A stretch of 64,000 bases of DNA from Amycolatopsis nalaikhensis (lineage in GTDB: Bacteria; Actinomycetota; Actinomycetes; Mycobacteriales; Pseudonocardiaceae). Positions within the stretch are counted from its first letter, which is position 1; each line of letters starts with the position of its first letter. The notes under the pieces are model-generated. The model was not told the origin of the DNA. It searched no databases and saw only the letters and a program-made list of their open reading frames with translations. The translations under genes were made by a program, and so were the position numbers. Shown piece by piece: positions 34,973-43,126 of the stretch. The DNA lies in contig NZ_CP127173.1 of NCBI RefSeq assembly GCF_030264295.1, forward strand, positions 5,401,501 to 5,465,500, in the 5' to 3' direction.

Positions 34973-35713
34973 TCAGACGAGAGCGAGCAGCGCAGCGGCC
35001 ACGGCGACTTCGACGCAGCCGCCGAGGACGTCCCCCGTAACCCCGCCGAGCCGCCGCGTGCAGCGGACCAGCAGCGCGGCCGCCACGGCGTAGCCCAGCA
35101 AGACAGCCAGCGGCCCGCGCCACCAAGCCAGCCCGGGCAGCAACACGGCAAGTCCGCCCGCGACGACGCCAACGGCGATCGCGGCGGCACGCGGGACCGA
35201 CCTCGCGACCGTCGCCCCGAGCCCCTCGGGCCGGGCCGACGGCACCCCGCGCGCACAGGCCATCGAGAGCGTGCACCGGCCGACCAGCACTCCCGCCGCC
35301 GCGGACACCGGGCCGACGACACTCAGCGCACCGACCTGCACAAGCAGCACGAACACGAGCGTCGCGACCCCCGTCGGCCCGGAGTCGCCGCGGCGCATGA
35401 CCTCGAGGGCCTTGGCGCGGTCGTACGAAGCACCCAAGCCGTCGGCGGTGTCGGCGAGCCCGTCGAGGTGCAGGCCGCGGCTGCCGAGCGCCACCGCGCC
35501 GAGCGCCAGCGCCGCAACGGCCAGCGCGGGGAGGTGCACCGCCTGCCCGGCGAAGACGACCAGCCCGGCGAGCGCGGCGAGCGGCACTGCGGCGAGGGGC
35601 GCGAGCACCATCGCCCGCCCCGCCACCACCGGGTCGATGACCTTCGGCGCCGGGACGGGCACGGTCGTCAGGGTGCCGACGGCCATCCGTGCGGCGTCAC
35701 CCCAGCGGCTCAC
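34973..35713 (-). CDS. cobS: CobS, adenosylcobinamide-GDP ribazoletransferase (cobalamin synthase)
   Basis: This 246-residue integral membrane protein joins adenosylcobinamide-GDP with alpha-ribazole(-5'-phosphate). It shows LTTVPVPAPKVIDPVVAGRA at the N-terminus and the family motif SRGLHLDGLADTADGLGASYDRAKALEVMRRGDSGPTGVA near residues 80-120, where the Asp residues bind Mg2+, plus six or more membrane helices. The start is GTG at 35713, overlapping the cobT stop. It is the last gene of the cobU-cobT-cobS operon. The name follows the Salmonella scheme (cobV in Pseudomonas). Confidence 0.93.
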   Translation of the reverse strand: MSRWGDAARMAVGTLTTVPVPAPKVIDPVVAGRAMVLAPLAAVPLAALAGLVVFAGQAVHLPALAVAALALGAVALGSRGLHLDGLADTADGLGASYDRAKALEVMRRGDSGPTGVATLVFVLLVQVGALSVVGPVSAAAGVLVGRCTLSMACARGVPSARPEGLGATVARSVPRAAAIAVGVVAGGLAVLLPGLAWWRGPLAVLLGYAVAAALLVRCTRRLGGVTGDVLGGCVEVAVAAALLALV

Positions 35714-36723
35714 GTCAAGTCGGCCAGCAGGCCCATGTCGGCCAGGATCGCGCGGGCCGCCCTCAGCGTCGGCACCGCCTGGACCGCTCCGCTTCCCTCG
35801 CCCAGCCTGAGCCCGAAGTCCAGGATCGGCTCCAGCCCCAGCGCCTTCAACGCGAACGCCTGCGACGGCTCCGTCGAGCGGTGCCCGGCCAGCCACCACT
35901 GCTCGGCCCCCGGTGCGATGTCCCGCGCCACCAGGGCCGCCGCGCCTGAGAACACGCCGTCGAGCAGCACCGGTGTCCTGCTGACCGCCGCCTCGACCAG
36001 GAAGCCCGCCGTCGCCGCGACGCACGCGCTGCCCAACGCCGTCAGGCGCTCGAACGGGTCCTCCGTGCGGCCCGCCGCCCTGGTCAGTGCCGCCGAGACC
36101 GCCGCCGTCTTGCGCTCCAGGCCCGCCGCGTCCACGCCCGTGCCCGTGCCGACGACCTCGGCCGCGGGCAGGCCCAGCGAGGCCGCCACCAGCGCCGCGC
36201 ACATCGCCGTGTTGCCGATCCCCATGTCGCCCGGGATCAGCACGTCCGCGCCGGCTTCCTCGCGTGCGATCGCGCGGCCCGCGTCGAACGCCGCCCGCGC
36301 CTCGCCCGGCGCCAGGGCGTCCTCGACGTCGATCGAGCCCGAGCCGCGGCGGATCTTGTGGGCCGTCACTTCGGGCGGGACGTCCGCGCCGTCCCAGTCG
36401 ACGCCGAGGTCGGCCACCCGCACCTTCGCCCCGACCTGCGCGGCCAGCACGTTCACGCCGCTCTTGCCCGCAAGGAACACCCGCACCATCGCCGCGGTGA
36501 CCTCGCGCGGATACGCCGAGAGCGCCGATACGCCGTGGTCGCCCGCGAACACGACCACGCGGACGTCGTCCAGCGGCCGCGGCGGCACGCTCCCGTGCGC
36601 CGCGGCCAGCCAGGCGGCGATCTCCTCGAGCCTGCCGAGCGCGCCGAGCGGCTTGACCAGGCCGTCGAGCCGCTCCAGCGCGGCGGCGCGGGCGGCGGGG
36701 TCGGGCACGGGTACGTCGAACAC
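35710..36723 (-). CDS. cobT: CobT, nicotinate-nucleotide:dimethylbenzimidazole phosphoribosyltransferase
   Basis: This 337-residue enzyme activates 5,6-dimethylbenzimidazole to alpha-ribazole phosphate. Clear family stretches are VVVFAGDHGVSALSAYPREVT near residue 57, FLAGKSGVNVLAAQVGA, LIPGDMGIGNTAMCAAL near 165 and HRSTEPSQAFALKALGLEPILDFGLRLGEGSGA at the end, which contains the catalytic Glu. The start is GTG at 36723 with AGGAGG at good spacing. It links directly to bluB, which makes its substrate. Confidence 0.95.
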   Translation of the reverse strand: MFDVPVPDPAARAAALERLDGLVKPLGALGRLEEIAAWLAAAHGSVPPRPLDDVRVVVFAGDHGVSALSAYPREVTAAMVRVFLAGKSGVNVLAAQVGAKVRVADLGVDWDGADVPPEVTAHKIRRGSGSIDVEDALAPGEARAAFDAGRAIAREEAGADVLIPGDMGIGNTAMCAALVAASLGLPAAEVVGTGTGVDAAGLERKTAAVSAALTRAAGRTEDPFERLTALGSACVAATAGFLVEAAVSRTPVLLDGVFSGAAALVARDIAPGAEQWWLAGHRSTEPSQAFALKALGLEPILDFGLRLGEGSGAVQAVPTLRAARAILADMGLLADLT

Positions 36724-36736
36724 GGGCGCCTCCTGG

Positions 36737-37375
36737 CTACAGGTCGAGCGCCCGGCCCGCGACGACCAGCACGACCCGGTCGGCGTCGGCGGACACCCGG
36801 TTGTTGAGTGCGCCCAGCACATCACGGAACAGCCGTCCGGACGACGTTGCGGGCACCACACCGCTGCCGACCTCGTTGCTGACCGCGACCACCGGCACCC
36901 GCGCCGCGGCCCACGCGGCCAGGAAGTCCTCGAGCCGGTCGTCCAGCCGGTGCTCCCACCCGGGCTTCTGCTTCCACGCGCCGACGTCGTCCAGCACGCG
37001 CGACAGCCAGGTGCCGAGGCAGTCGATGAGCAGCGGCTCGGTCGCCTTCCGGAGGGCGCCGGCGAGGTCGGTGGTCTCGACGGTCTTCCAGTGCGCCGGC
37101 CGCCGCGCCTGGTGGGCGGCGACGCGCGCGGCCCACTCGGGGTCGTCGTCGCTCGCGGGCAGGCCGGGCGCGACGTAGACGAGGTGCGGGTGGTGGGCGA
37201 CGAGCCGTTCGGCGTGCCGCGACTTCCCCGAGCGGACGCCGCCGAGGACCAGCACCTTGCCTTCGTCGCGGCCGTACCGGCGCAGTGCGCGCGCCAGGGT
37301 CTCGAGGTACCCGGCGAGCCGGTAGGTCAGGCCCGCCGACGTTTTCTTCCCCGCGGAGGCGTTCGGCACAGTCAT
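36737..37375 (-). CDS. cobU: CobU, adenosylcobinamide kinase / adenosylcobinamide-phosphate guanylyltransferase
   Basis: The P-loop VLVLGGVRSGKSRHAERLV and the C-terminal NEVGSGVVPATSSGRLFRDVLGALNNRVSADADRV are diagnostic for CobU, which phosphorylates adenosylcobinamide and then adds GMP. The called start gives about 40 residues before the P-loop, more than most relatives have. GTG at 37255, directly at VLVLGG, would give the usual length but lacks a clear SD. With the long form only 36 bases separate it from the divergent cobD start, leaving little room for two promoters. Confidence 0.9.
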   Translation of the reverse strand: MTVPNASAGKKTSAGLTYRLAGYLETLARALRRYGRDEGKVLVLGGVRSGKSRHAERLVAHHPHLVYVAPGLPASDDDPEWAARVAAHQARRPAHWKTVETTDLAGALRKATEPLLIDCLGTWLSRVLDDVGAWKQKPGWEHRLDDRLEDFLAAWAAARVPVVAVSNEVGSGVVPATSSGRLFRDVLGALNNRVSADADRVVLVVAGRALDL

Positions 37376-37411
37376 ACCCGGCATTGTGGTGCACGCGCTA
37401 CCGTGCGCCAC

Positions 37412-38335
37412 GTGCCACTCCGTCTAGGGACAACCGCGGCCGGACTCGTTACCGGATACGTCGCTGACACCCTCTTCGGCGACCCTCGTCGGGGGCATCC
37501 GGTCGCCCTGTTCGGGACGGCCGCGGCTCACCTCGAACGCCGGATTTGGGCGGATTCAAAGCCGCGCGGAGCCGTGTACGCGGGGTTGTGCACCTTCAGT
37601 GCCGTAGGCCTGGGCGTGGCGCTTCAAGCCGCGACGCGGCGAAGCCCCTTCGCGCGCTTCGCACTCATAGCTGCGTCTACGTGGGTTGTCCTCGGCGGAT
37701 GCGGCCTCGCCGCCGAAGGGACCGAAATGGCCAGGCTGCTCGAAGCGGGCGAAGTACCCGAAGCGCGTCAGCGGCTTTCGCACCTCTGTGCGCGCGACGC
37801 GACGACGCTCGACTCCGCCGAGCTGACCCGCGCGGCCACCGAGTCGATCGCGGAGAACACCTCCGACGCCGTCGTCGCGCCACTGTTCTGGGGCGCGGTG
37901 GCGGGGATCCCCGGCCTGCTCGGCTACCGCGCGCTGAATACGCTCGACGCGATGGTCGGGTACAAGTCGCCGCGCTACCGCCGGTTCGGCTGGGCCGCGG
38001 CCCGCGCCGACGACGTGGTGAACCTGGTGCCGTCGCGCCTCGGCGCGGTGCTCACGGTGCTGTGCTCCGGCGGCCGGGCGCGGGACGCGTGGCGGGTCTG
38101 GCGCCGCGACGGCGAAGCGCACCCGAGCCCGAACGCGGGCCAGGTCGAGGCGGCGTTCGCGGGAGCGCTGGACATCCGCCTCGGCGGGACCAACAGCTAC
38201 GGCGGCGAAGTCGAGAGCCGGGCACGCCTCGGCGAAGGACGCGATCCAAAGCCGGCCGACCTGCGGCGGGCCGTGCGCCTGTCGCGGCTGGTCGGGGCGG
38301 CCGCGGCCGCGGTGGCGGCGGGGGTGGCCCGATGA
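37412..38335 (+). CDS. cobD: CobD/CbiB, adenosylcobinamide-phosphate synthase
   Basis: This 307-residue membrane protein attaches the aminopropanol arm to adenosylcobyric acid. Characteristic stretches are GYVADTLFGDPRRGHPVALFG near the N-terminus, TESIAENTSDAVVAPLFWGAVAGIPG in the middle, GYKSPRYRRFGWAAARADDVVNLVPSRL and LGGTNSYGGEVESR. The start is GTG at 37412 (GTG at 37403 also possible). The stop overlaps the cobQ ATG (ATGA). CobC, with its aminopropanol phosphate product, is its supplier. Confidence 0.94.
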   Translation: MPLRLGTTAAGLVTGYVADTLFGDPRRGHPVALFGTAAAHLERRIWADSKPRGAVYAGLCTFSAVGLGVALQAATRRSPFARFALIAASTWVVLGGCGLAAEGTEMARLLEAGEVPEARQRLSHLCARDATTLDSAELTRAATESIAENTSDAVVAPLFWGAVAGIPGLLGYRALNTLDAMVGYKSPRYRRFGWAAARADDVVNLVPSRLGAVLTVLCSGGRARDAWRVWRRDGEAHPSPNAGQVEAAFAGALDIRLGGTNSYGGEVESRARLGEGRDPKPADLRRAVRLSRLVGAAAAAVAAGVAR

Positions 38336-39813
38336 GCGGCCTGCTCGTCGCCGGGACGACGTCCGATGCCGGGAAGAGCCTCGTCACCGCCGGGCTCTGC
38401 CGGTGGCTCGCGCGCCGCGGGGTGCGCGTCGCGCCCTTCAAGGCCCAGAACATGTCCAACAACTCCATGGTCTGCGCCGACGGCGCCGAGATCGGCCGCG
38501 CCCAGTGGCTGCAGGCCCGCGCCGCCCGCGTCGAACCCGAAGCCGCGATGAACCCGGTGCTGCTCAAGCCCGGCAGCGACCGGCGCAGCCACGTCGTCGC
38601 GCTCGGGAAGCCCTTCGGCACCCTCGAAGCCGGGGAGTACGCCACCGGCCGCGCCGGGCTCGCCCAAATCGCCTTCGGGGCCTTCGAAGACCTCAGCGCC
38701 CGCTACGACGTCGTCGTCTGCGAGGGCGCGGGCAGCCCCGCGGAGATCAACCTCCGCGACGGCGACTACGTCAACATGGGCCTCGCGCGGCGCTTCGGGC
38801 TGCCCGTGCTCGTCGTCGGCGACATCGACCGCGGCGGTGTCCTGGCCGCCATGTTCGGCACCCTCGCCCTGCTGTCGGCCGAAGACCAGGCGCTCGTCGC
38901 GGGCTGGGTCGTCAACAAGTTCCGCGGCGACGTCGGCCTGCTGCGCCCCGGCCTGGACAGCCTCGAGAAGGTGACCGGCCGCCCGGTGCTCGGGGTGCTG
39001 CCGTGGCTGGACCGCGTCTGGATCGACTCGGAAGACGCCCTCGCCGCGGCGGGTTGGCGGCGCGAGGCCCAGGGCGGCGGCCTGCACGTGGCGGTCGTCC
39101 GGTTCCCGCGCGCGTCCAACGCCACCGACGTCGACGCCCTCGCCGCCGAACCCGGCGTCACCGTGACCCTGACCGCCGACCCCGACACGGTCGCCGCGGC
39201 GGACGTCGTCGTGCTGCCCGGGTCGCGGGCCACCGTCGGCGATCTCGGCTGGCTGCGCGAGCGGGGTCTCGACACCGCCGTCGCGGCCCGGGCCGCCGCC
39301 GGACGCCCGGTGCTCGGCATCTGCGGCGGCTACCAGATGCTCGCCGAGTCCATTGTGGACGATGTCGAGTCCGGCGCGGGCGAGGTCGAAGGCCTCGGCT
39401 TGCTGCCCGCCCGGGTGTCGTTCGCCGCCGAGAAGGTCCTGGCCCGCCCGGTCGGCGAGTGGCGCGGCGCCCGGGTCGAGGCCTACGAGATCCACCACGG
39501 CACGACGACCGCCACGACCCCGAGTGAGTCCTTTTTGGACGGCATGCGCGACGGTGCCGTCTGGGGCACGATGTGGCACGGCGCCTTCGAAAACGACGCC
39601 TTCCGCCGCGCCTGGCTCACCGAAGCCGCCGCCCAGGCCGGTGTCTCCTGGGCACCTTCGCACGGCGCCCCCGGCTTCGCCGACCTGCGCGAAGAGATGC
39701 TGGACAAGCTGGCCGACGCCGTCGACGACCACCTCGACACGGCGACGCTGCTGAGGGTGCTGGAGCAGGGCGCACCCGCGGGACTCCCGTTCGTCCCGCC
39801 CGGCGCGCCCTGA
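38332..39813 (+). CDS. cobQ: CobQ, cobyric acid synthase
   Basis: This 493-residue glutamine amidotransferase amidates side chains b, d, e and g. The ATPase half begins LLVAGTTSDAGKSLVTAGL and has FKAQNMSNNSMV. The GATase half has the nucleophile Cys in PVLGICGGYQMLAESI near residue 330 and the His of YEIHHGTTTAT and TMWHGAFENDAFR. Length matches the family (about 490). It is coupled to cobD. Confidence 0.95.
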   Translation: MSGLLVAGTTSDAGKSLVTAGLCRWLARRGVRVAPFKAQNMSNNSMVCADGAEIGRAQWLQARAARVEPEAAMNPVLLKPGSDRRSHVVALGKPFGTLEAGEYATGRAGLAQIAFGAFEDLSARYDVVVCEGAGSPAEINLRDGDYVNMGLARRFGLPVLVVGDIDRGGVLAAMFGTLALLSAEDQALVAGWVVNKFRGDVGLLRPGLDSLEKVTGRPVLGVLPWLDRVWIDSEDALAAAGWRREAQGGGLHVAVVRFPRASNATDVDALAAEPGVTVTLTADPDTVAAADVVVLPGSRATVGDLGWLRERGLDTAVAARAAAGRPVLGICGGYQMLAESIVDDVESGAGEVEGLGLLPARVSFAAEKVLARPVGEWRGARVEAYEIHHGTTTATTPSESFLDGMRDGAVWGTMWHGAFENDAFRRAWLTEAAAQAGVSWAPSHGAPGFADLREEMLDKLADAVDDHLDTATLLRVLEQGAPAGLPFVPPGAP

Positions 39814-39814
39814 C

Positions 39815-40399
39815 TCAGCCGCGCCAGGGCCCCTGGCGCGACTCGAACCCGCACACGGCGACGCGTATCCCCGCCGCCCAGGCCGTTTCGTCCGGGCCGT
39901 ACCCGACGATCACCGGCTCGGCCGGGGACACGCCCGACTCGCCGAGCGCGCTCTTCAGCCGGTCCGTGCACACGCTGAGCGCGGTGTCGTGGACCTTCCG
40001 GTCGCCGGGGTAGGGCACCTGCGGCCCGGCCATGGTGAAGGAGTCGAGCACGACGCCGTCGTGTTCGGCGGCGCAGGGCACCTTCACCGCGTCGATGCCC
40101 GGGCGCGCCGCGTTGTAGCAGTCGTCGGGCCGCATCGAGAGGATCGGCGTGTTCGACGCCTTCAGCGCGACGCTCAGCAGCAGGATCGACGCCACCGGGA
40201 TCGCGACCATCCAGGCGACGCTCGCGACGATCCCGCCGATGGCCAGGCCCCGGCCGCGTTCGCCGGTCCGCCGCGTGCGGACCAGCGTCACGACGCCGAA
40301 GACCACCCCGAGCACCGCGGTGACGCCGAAGAAGCCCAGCACGCCGGTGATCAGCGACGGCAGCGCCAGGCTGTCCCGCTTGACCGGCGGCTCGCTCAC
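39815..40399 (-). CDS. DUF4190-like membrane protein linked to cbtBA
   Basis: This 194-residue protein has two N-terminal membrane helices in a DUF4190-like arrangement (LPSLITGVLGFFGVTAVLGVVFG; GLAIGGIVASVAWMVAIPVASILLLSV). An extracellular C-terminal region with three Cys follows (DDCYNAA, VPCAAEHD, VCGFES). The start is GTG at 40399, overlapping the cbtA stop by four bases, so it belongs to the operon behind the second cobalamin riboswitch. The C-terminal part resembles septum-formation-type sensor domains of actinobacteria, but its function is unknown. A longer reading frame upstream lies inside cbtA and is rejected. Confidence 0.78.
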   Translation of the reverse strand: MSEPPVKRDSLALPSLITGVLGFFGVTAVLGVVFGVVTLVRTRRTGERGRGLAIGGIVASVAWMVAIPVASILLLSVALKASNTPILSMRPDDCYNAARPGIDAVKVPCAAEHDGVVLDSFTMAGPQVPYPGDRKVHDTALSVCTDRLKSALGESGVSPAEPVIVGYGPDETAWAAGIRVAVCGFESRQGPWRG

Positions 40400-41151
40400 G
40401 CGGCGACGGCCGCCTTGTTCGTCAGTGCCTTTTCCGCGAAGGCGCCGAACGTCAGGCCCAGCGCCAGCCACAGCGTCACCTGCGTGCCGACGGACGCCGT
40501 CCGGAAGCTCCACAGCGTCGACGCCGGGAACTCGGCCGGGACCTCGTCGACCGCCGGCATCAGCCAGGCGACCACGCCGATCACGACGAGGTAGCCCGCC
40601 GCGGCCAGCAGGAAGCCGTTCCACGCCCCGAAGCGGTCCGCGAGCTTGCGGCCGAACACCGTCGCGAGGATGCCCGCCAACAGTGACACCGCGACGAACC
40701 CGAAGTACAGCTCGGTGCGGGAGCCGATCGTGCCCGGCTGGCCCACGGCGGGCGGGTTGGCCGGGTACTTGAGGAACGGCACGAGGAACACCACGGCGAA
40801 CGCGCCCGCGGTGAGCAGCACCGCGGTCACGCGCGGGCGGAGGTTGCCGAGCCGTCCTTGGGCGAACGCGAAGGCGAGCGAGAGCAGGCCGCCGATCGCG
40901 ACGCCGTAGACGAGCACGCCGGTGAGCAGCCCGACGGTGCTCTGGACGTCCCGGGGGACGAGCTCCTCTTCGTGGTCGTGCGCTTCGGCGGGCGCGGCGC
41001 CGGCGTCGTGCGAATGGGAGTGGCCGCCGGACTCCTCGAGCCCGATGGCGGTGTTCACCGACGGCTCGCCGAAGGCGTAGGCGAACCCGAACGCGAGCAC
41101 GCCGGCGATCAGGCCCGCGAGCATGCCGCGGACCAGCAGGGTCTTCATCAT
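40396..41151 (-). CDS. cbtA: CbtA, predicted cobalt transporter subunit
   Basis: This 251-residue membrane protein has about five or six helices. Between the first and second helix is a His-rich loop (GGHSHSHDAGAAPAEAHDHE), a probable metal-gathering segment. It fits the CbtA family, which is linked to cobalt uptake for B12 and is usually found with CbtB under a cobalamin riboswitch, exactly the arrangement here. The start is ATG at 41151 or the next ATG. Confidence 0.92.
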   Translation of the reverse strand: MMKTLLVRGMLAGLIAGVLAFGFAYAFGEPSVNTAIGLEESGGHSHSHDAGAAPAEAHDHEEELVPRDVQSTVGLLTGVLVYGVAIGGLLSLAFAFAQGRLGNLRPRVTAVLLTAGAFAVVFLVPFLKYPANPPAVGQPGTIGSRTELYFGFVAVSLLAGILATVFGRKLADRFGAWNGFLLAAAGYLVVIGVVAWLMPAVDEVPAEFPASTLWSFRTASVGTQVTLWLALGLTFGAFAEKALTNKAAVAA

Positions 41152-41170
41152 GGGAGCGCGTGCCCGCCGA

Positions 41171-41380
41171 TCAGTGGCAGGGGAAGGCCAGCAGGTGCCG
41201 GCCGTCGTGCACGAACTCGTGGACGTAGGTGTTCGCGAAGACCGCGGTGGCGCCCTGTTCGGCGCTCACGAAGTAGAGGGCGATCAGGGCGAGGAGCACC
41301 ACGAACACCGCCCACGGCACGATCTCACGGATCGGGATGCGGATCGGGAGCGGGACGGCGGGAGCTGCCGTGTGGGACAT
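41171..41380 (-). CDS. cbtB: CbtB, predicted cobalt transporter small subunit
   Basis: This 69-residue protein has a single membrane helix (IVPWAVFVVLLALIALYFVSA) and a C-terminal His cluster (VHEFVHDGRHLLAFPCH) typical of CbtB. ATG at 41380 is preferred over an upstream ATG because AGGAGG lies seven bases before it. First gene of the cbtB-cbtA-DUF4190 operon. Confidence 0.92.
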   Translation of the reverse strand: MSHTAAPAVPLPIRIPIREIVPWAVFVVLLALIALYFVSAEQGATAVFANTYVHEFVHDGRHLLAFPCH

Positions 41381-41424
41381 GGGCGTGGCCTCCTCGGGCT
41401 TTCGCGGCCTCATCGGGGTCGGTC

Positions 41425-41530
41425 ACGAGGGTCCGGGTCTGGCTTCCCCCTGGCGGGGGTCACAGTGGCGCGACCGCGCGGACTTGCACCGCGTTCCGGA
41501 ATCTCCTCGTCTGGCCGGTTGAGCGTAGGT
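41425..41530 (-). promoter_or_regulatory. Cobalamin riboswitch upstream of cbtB
   Basis: On the minus strand the leader reads GGAACGCGGTGCAAGTCCG, then GGTCGCGCCACTGTGACCC, then a B12 box GGAAGCCAGACCC near 41437-41447. These are the conserved cobalamin riboswitch core segments in the right order and spacing. The aptamer ends about 50 bases before the cbtB start, so cobalt uptake is likely shut off by cobalamin. Boundaries are approximate. Confidence 0.92.
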
Positions 41531-41566
41531 CCGCCGTTCCGGGCTCGTCAATGTGACAATGCCGCG

Positions 41567-42475
41567 GTGACTCGAATGGTGGCGGCCCTCGATGTGGGCG
41601 GGACGACGGTCAAGGCGGCGTTGCTGGACGAGCAGCTGCAGGCCAAGGCGGCATTGCGGGCGGAAACGGCCCGCAGCGCGGACGGGACGGCGCTGGCCGC
41701 GCAGGTGGCGGAGATCGTGGCGTCGCTGGCGGAGCAGGCGGGCACGGAGCTGCCGGCGGCGGTCGGCGTGGTGGTGCCGGGGATCGTCGACGAGCAGACC
41801 CGCATCTGCCACTTCTCGGCCAACCTGGACTGGCGAGAGGTCCACTTCGGCGAGCTGCTGGAGGACAAGCTGGGGCTCCCGGTGGCGTTCGGCCACGACG
41901 TGACGGCGGGCGGGATAGCCGAGTTCCGGGTGGGAGCGGGCCAGGGGGCGACGAACGCGGCGTTCATCCCGGTGGGCACGGGAATCGCGGCGGCGTTGCT
42001 GCTCGACGGCCGCATCCACCGAGCGCACGGCCAGGCGGGCGAGGTGGGGCACATAGACGTGGGACACGCGCTGAAGTGCGGCTGCGGAGCGGTGGGCTGC
42101 TTGGAGGCAATCTCATCGGCGGCGGCGATAGCAAGGCGCTACACGGAGCGCACGGGCCGCCCGGCGGACGGAGCCCGCGAGGTGGTGGAGCAGGCAAGGC
42201 GAGGCGACGAGGTAGCGGTGGCGGTGGTCCAGGACGCATTGGACGGGCTGGGCCACGGAATCCGCACGTTGCTGACGCTGCTGGGTCCAGAGGTGATCGT
42301 GCTGGGCGGCGGGCTGTTCACGGCGGCGGACTACGTGCTGGAGCCGGTCCGGGAGTGGCTGGCCGCGCACCTGACGTTCCAGAAGATGCCGGAGCTGAGG
42401 ATCGCGAAGCTGGGGGACGAGGCGGGGAGGCTGGGGGCGGGCTTGCTGGCAATGGACAGGTTGGCGGAGTTATGA
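41567..42475 (+). CDS. ROK-family sugar kinase (glucokinase-like)
   Basis: This 302-residue kinase of the ROK family has the ATP-binding start VAALDVGGTTVKAALLD, the catalytic-type region FGHDVTAGGIAEFRVGAG with Asp, and the ROK zinc motif GHIDVGHALKCGCGAVGCLEAISS near residues 162-185. There is no N-terminal HTH, so it is a kinase rather than a ROK repressor. Glucose is the most likely substrate, but other hexoses are possible. The start is GTG at 41567 or ATG at 41576; neither has a clear SD. It is divergent from the cbtB operon. Confidence 0.88.
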   Translation: MTRMVAALDVGGTTVKAALLDEQLQAKAALRAETARSADGTALAAQVAEIVASLAEQAGTELPAAVGVVVPGIVDEQTRICHFSANLDWREVHFGELLEDKLGLPVAFGHDVTAGGIAEFRVGAGQGATNAAFIPVGTGIAAALLLDGRIHRAHGQAGEVGHIDVGHALKCGCGAVGCLEAISSAAAIARRYTERTGRPADGAREVVEQARRGDEVAVAVVQDALDGLGHGIRTLLTLLGPEVIVLGGGLFTAADYVLEPVREWLAAHLTFQKMPELRIAKLGDEAGRLGAGLLAMDRLAEL

Positions 42476-42516
42476 GCCGCGCAGCGGCGATGAGCCAACC
42501 CTGACAAAGGAGCTGG

Positions 42517-42654
42517 GTGGTCATCCCGTCGCCTGAGGCCGTCAAAATCACTTTGAGCCAGGCCCGCAACTACCTCGTCTACTGCAGCCGAAGTACGGAG
42601 GCTTGCGGGCCTGGCTCAAAGTGATAGGCCTCAATCAGGCGACGGGATGACCAC
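42517..42654. repeat. 138-bp near-perfect inverted repeat (MITE-like)
   Basis: The left arm starts GTGGTCATCCCGTCGCCTGA (42517-42536) and the right arm ends with its exact complement (42635-42654). Complementarity continues inwards, with small gaps, to GCCAGGCCCGCAA, for arms of about 52 bases around a loop of about 33. The size and end-to-end symmetry suggest a miniature inverted-repeat element or a very large terminator downstream of the ROK gene. No coding capacity. Confidence 0.75.
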
Positions 42655-42806
42655 ACAGCGGCCCCCACGAGAACGCGAGAGAACTACGAGGCCCCGGCCA
42701 TCCCAGAGCCTGCCCGTCCGGCGAGGACATTCTTTGTCTTTGAACGTCCCGAAGAGGGAGAACGGGCCCGACATCCCCCGCCCCTCTTCGCGGAGTGTTC
42801 AGCCGC

Positions 42807-42854
42807 CGGTTGAGCTTGTCAAGGCGGGAAAGCGTGCCTTGACAAGCTCAACCG
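42807..42854. terminator. 19-bp perfect hairpin
   Basis: CGGTTGAGCTTGTCAAGGC (42807-42825) is followed after ten bases by its exact complement (42836-42854). It is stable enough for an intrinsic, possibly U-less, terminator between the ROK gene and the convergent deoR gene, but it stands about 270 bases from the deoR stop and 330 from the ROK stop. A repeat element is the alternative. Confidence 0.5.
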
Positions 42855-42865
42855 TCGACTGAAGT

Positions 42866-43126
42866 GCGGCGAGGACGAGGGGCGGGGGAGGTCTGGTGAT
42901 CTCGTGCCTGGCTTGCGTTGCCGGCCGCCGGTTGGCGAGGGGCGGGGGAGGCCTGGTGATCTCGTGCCTGGCTTGCGTTGCCGGCCGCCGGTTCACGCCA
43001 AAGACGGGGCCGGTGATCTCGTGCCTGGTTACGTTGCCGGCCTGCGGTTGGCGACGAAGACGGGGCCGGTGATCTGGTGCCTGACTTGCTTTGCCGGCCG
43101 CCGGTTCGCGACGAAGCCGGGCCCGG
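42866..43126. repeat. Four direct tandem repeats of 56-60 bp
   Basis: The unit starts GGTGATCTCGTGCCTGGCTT and contains TTGCCGGCCGCCGGTT. Copies begin at 42895, 42955, 43012 and 43068 (periods 60, 57, 56), the last decaying into the end of deoR. The first two are nearly identical, the later ones diverged. No reading frame is conserved. Together with the inverted repeats at 42517-42654 and 42807-42854 this accounts for most of the 650-base gap after the ROK gene. Confidence 0.8.

Noticed and set aside
37546..39813. A long plus-strand frame spanning the end of cobD and all of cobQ as one gene
   Set aside because: Upstream of 38332 it is out of frame with cobD and codes no known domain. cobQ starts at the ATG overlapping the cobD stop.
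42895..43126. CRISPR-like array
   Set aside because: Units are 56-60 bp and directly adjacent, with no alternation of constant repeat and unique spacer, and no cas genes nearby.
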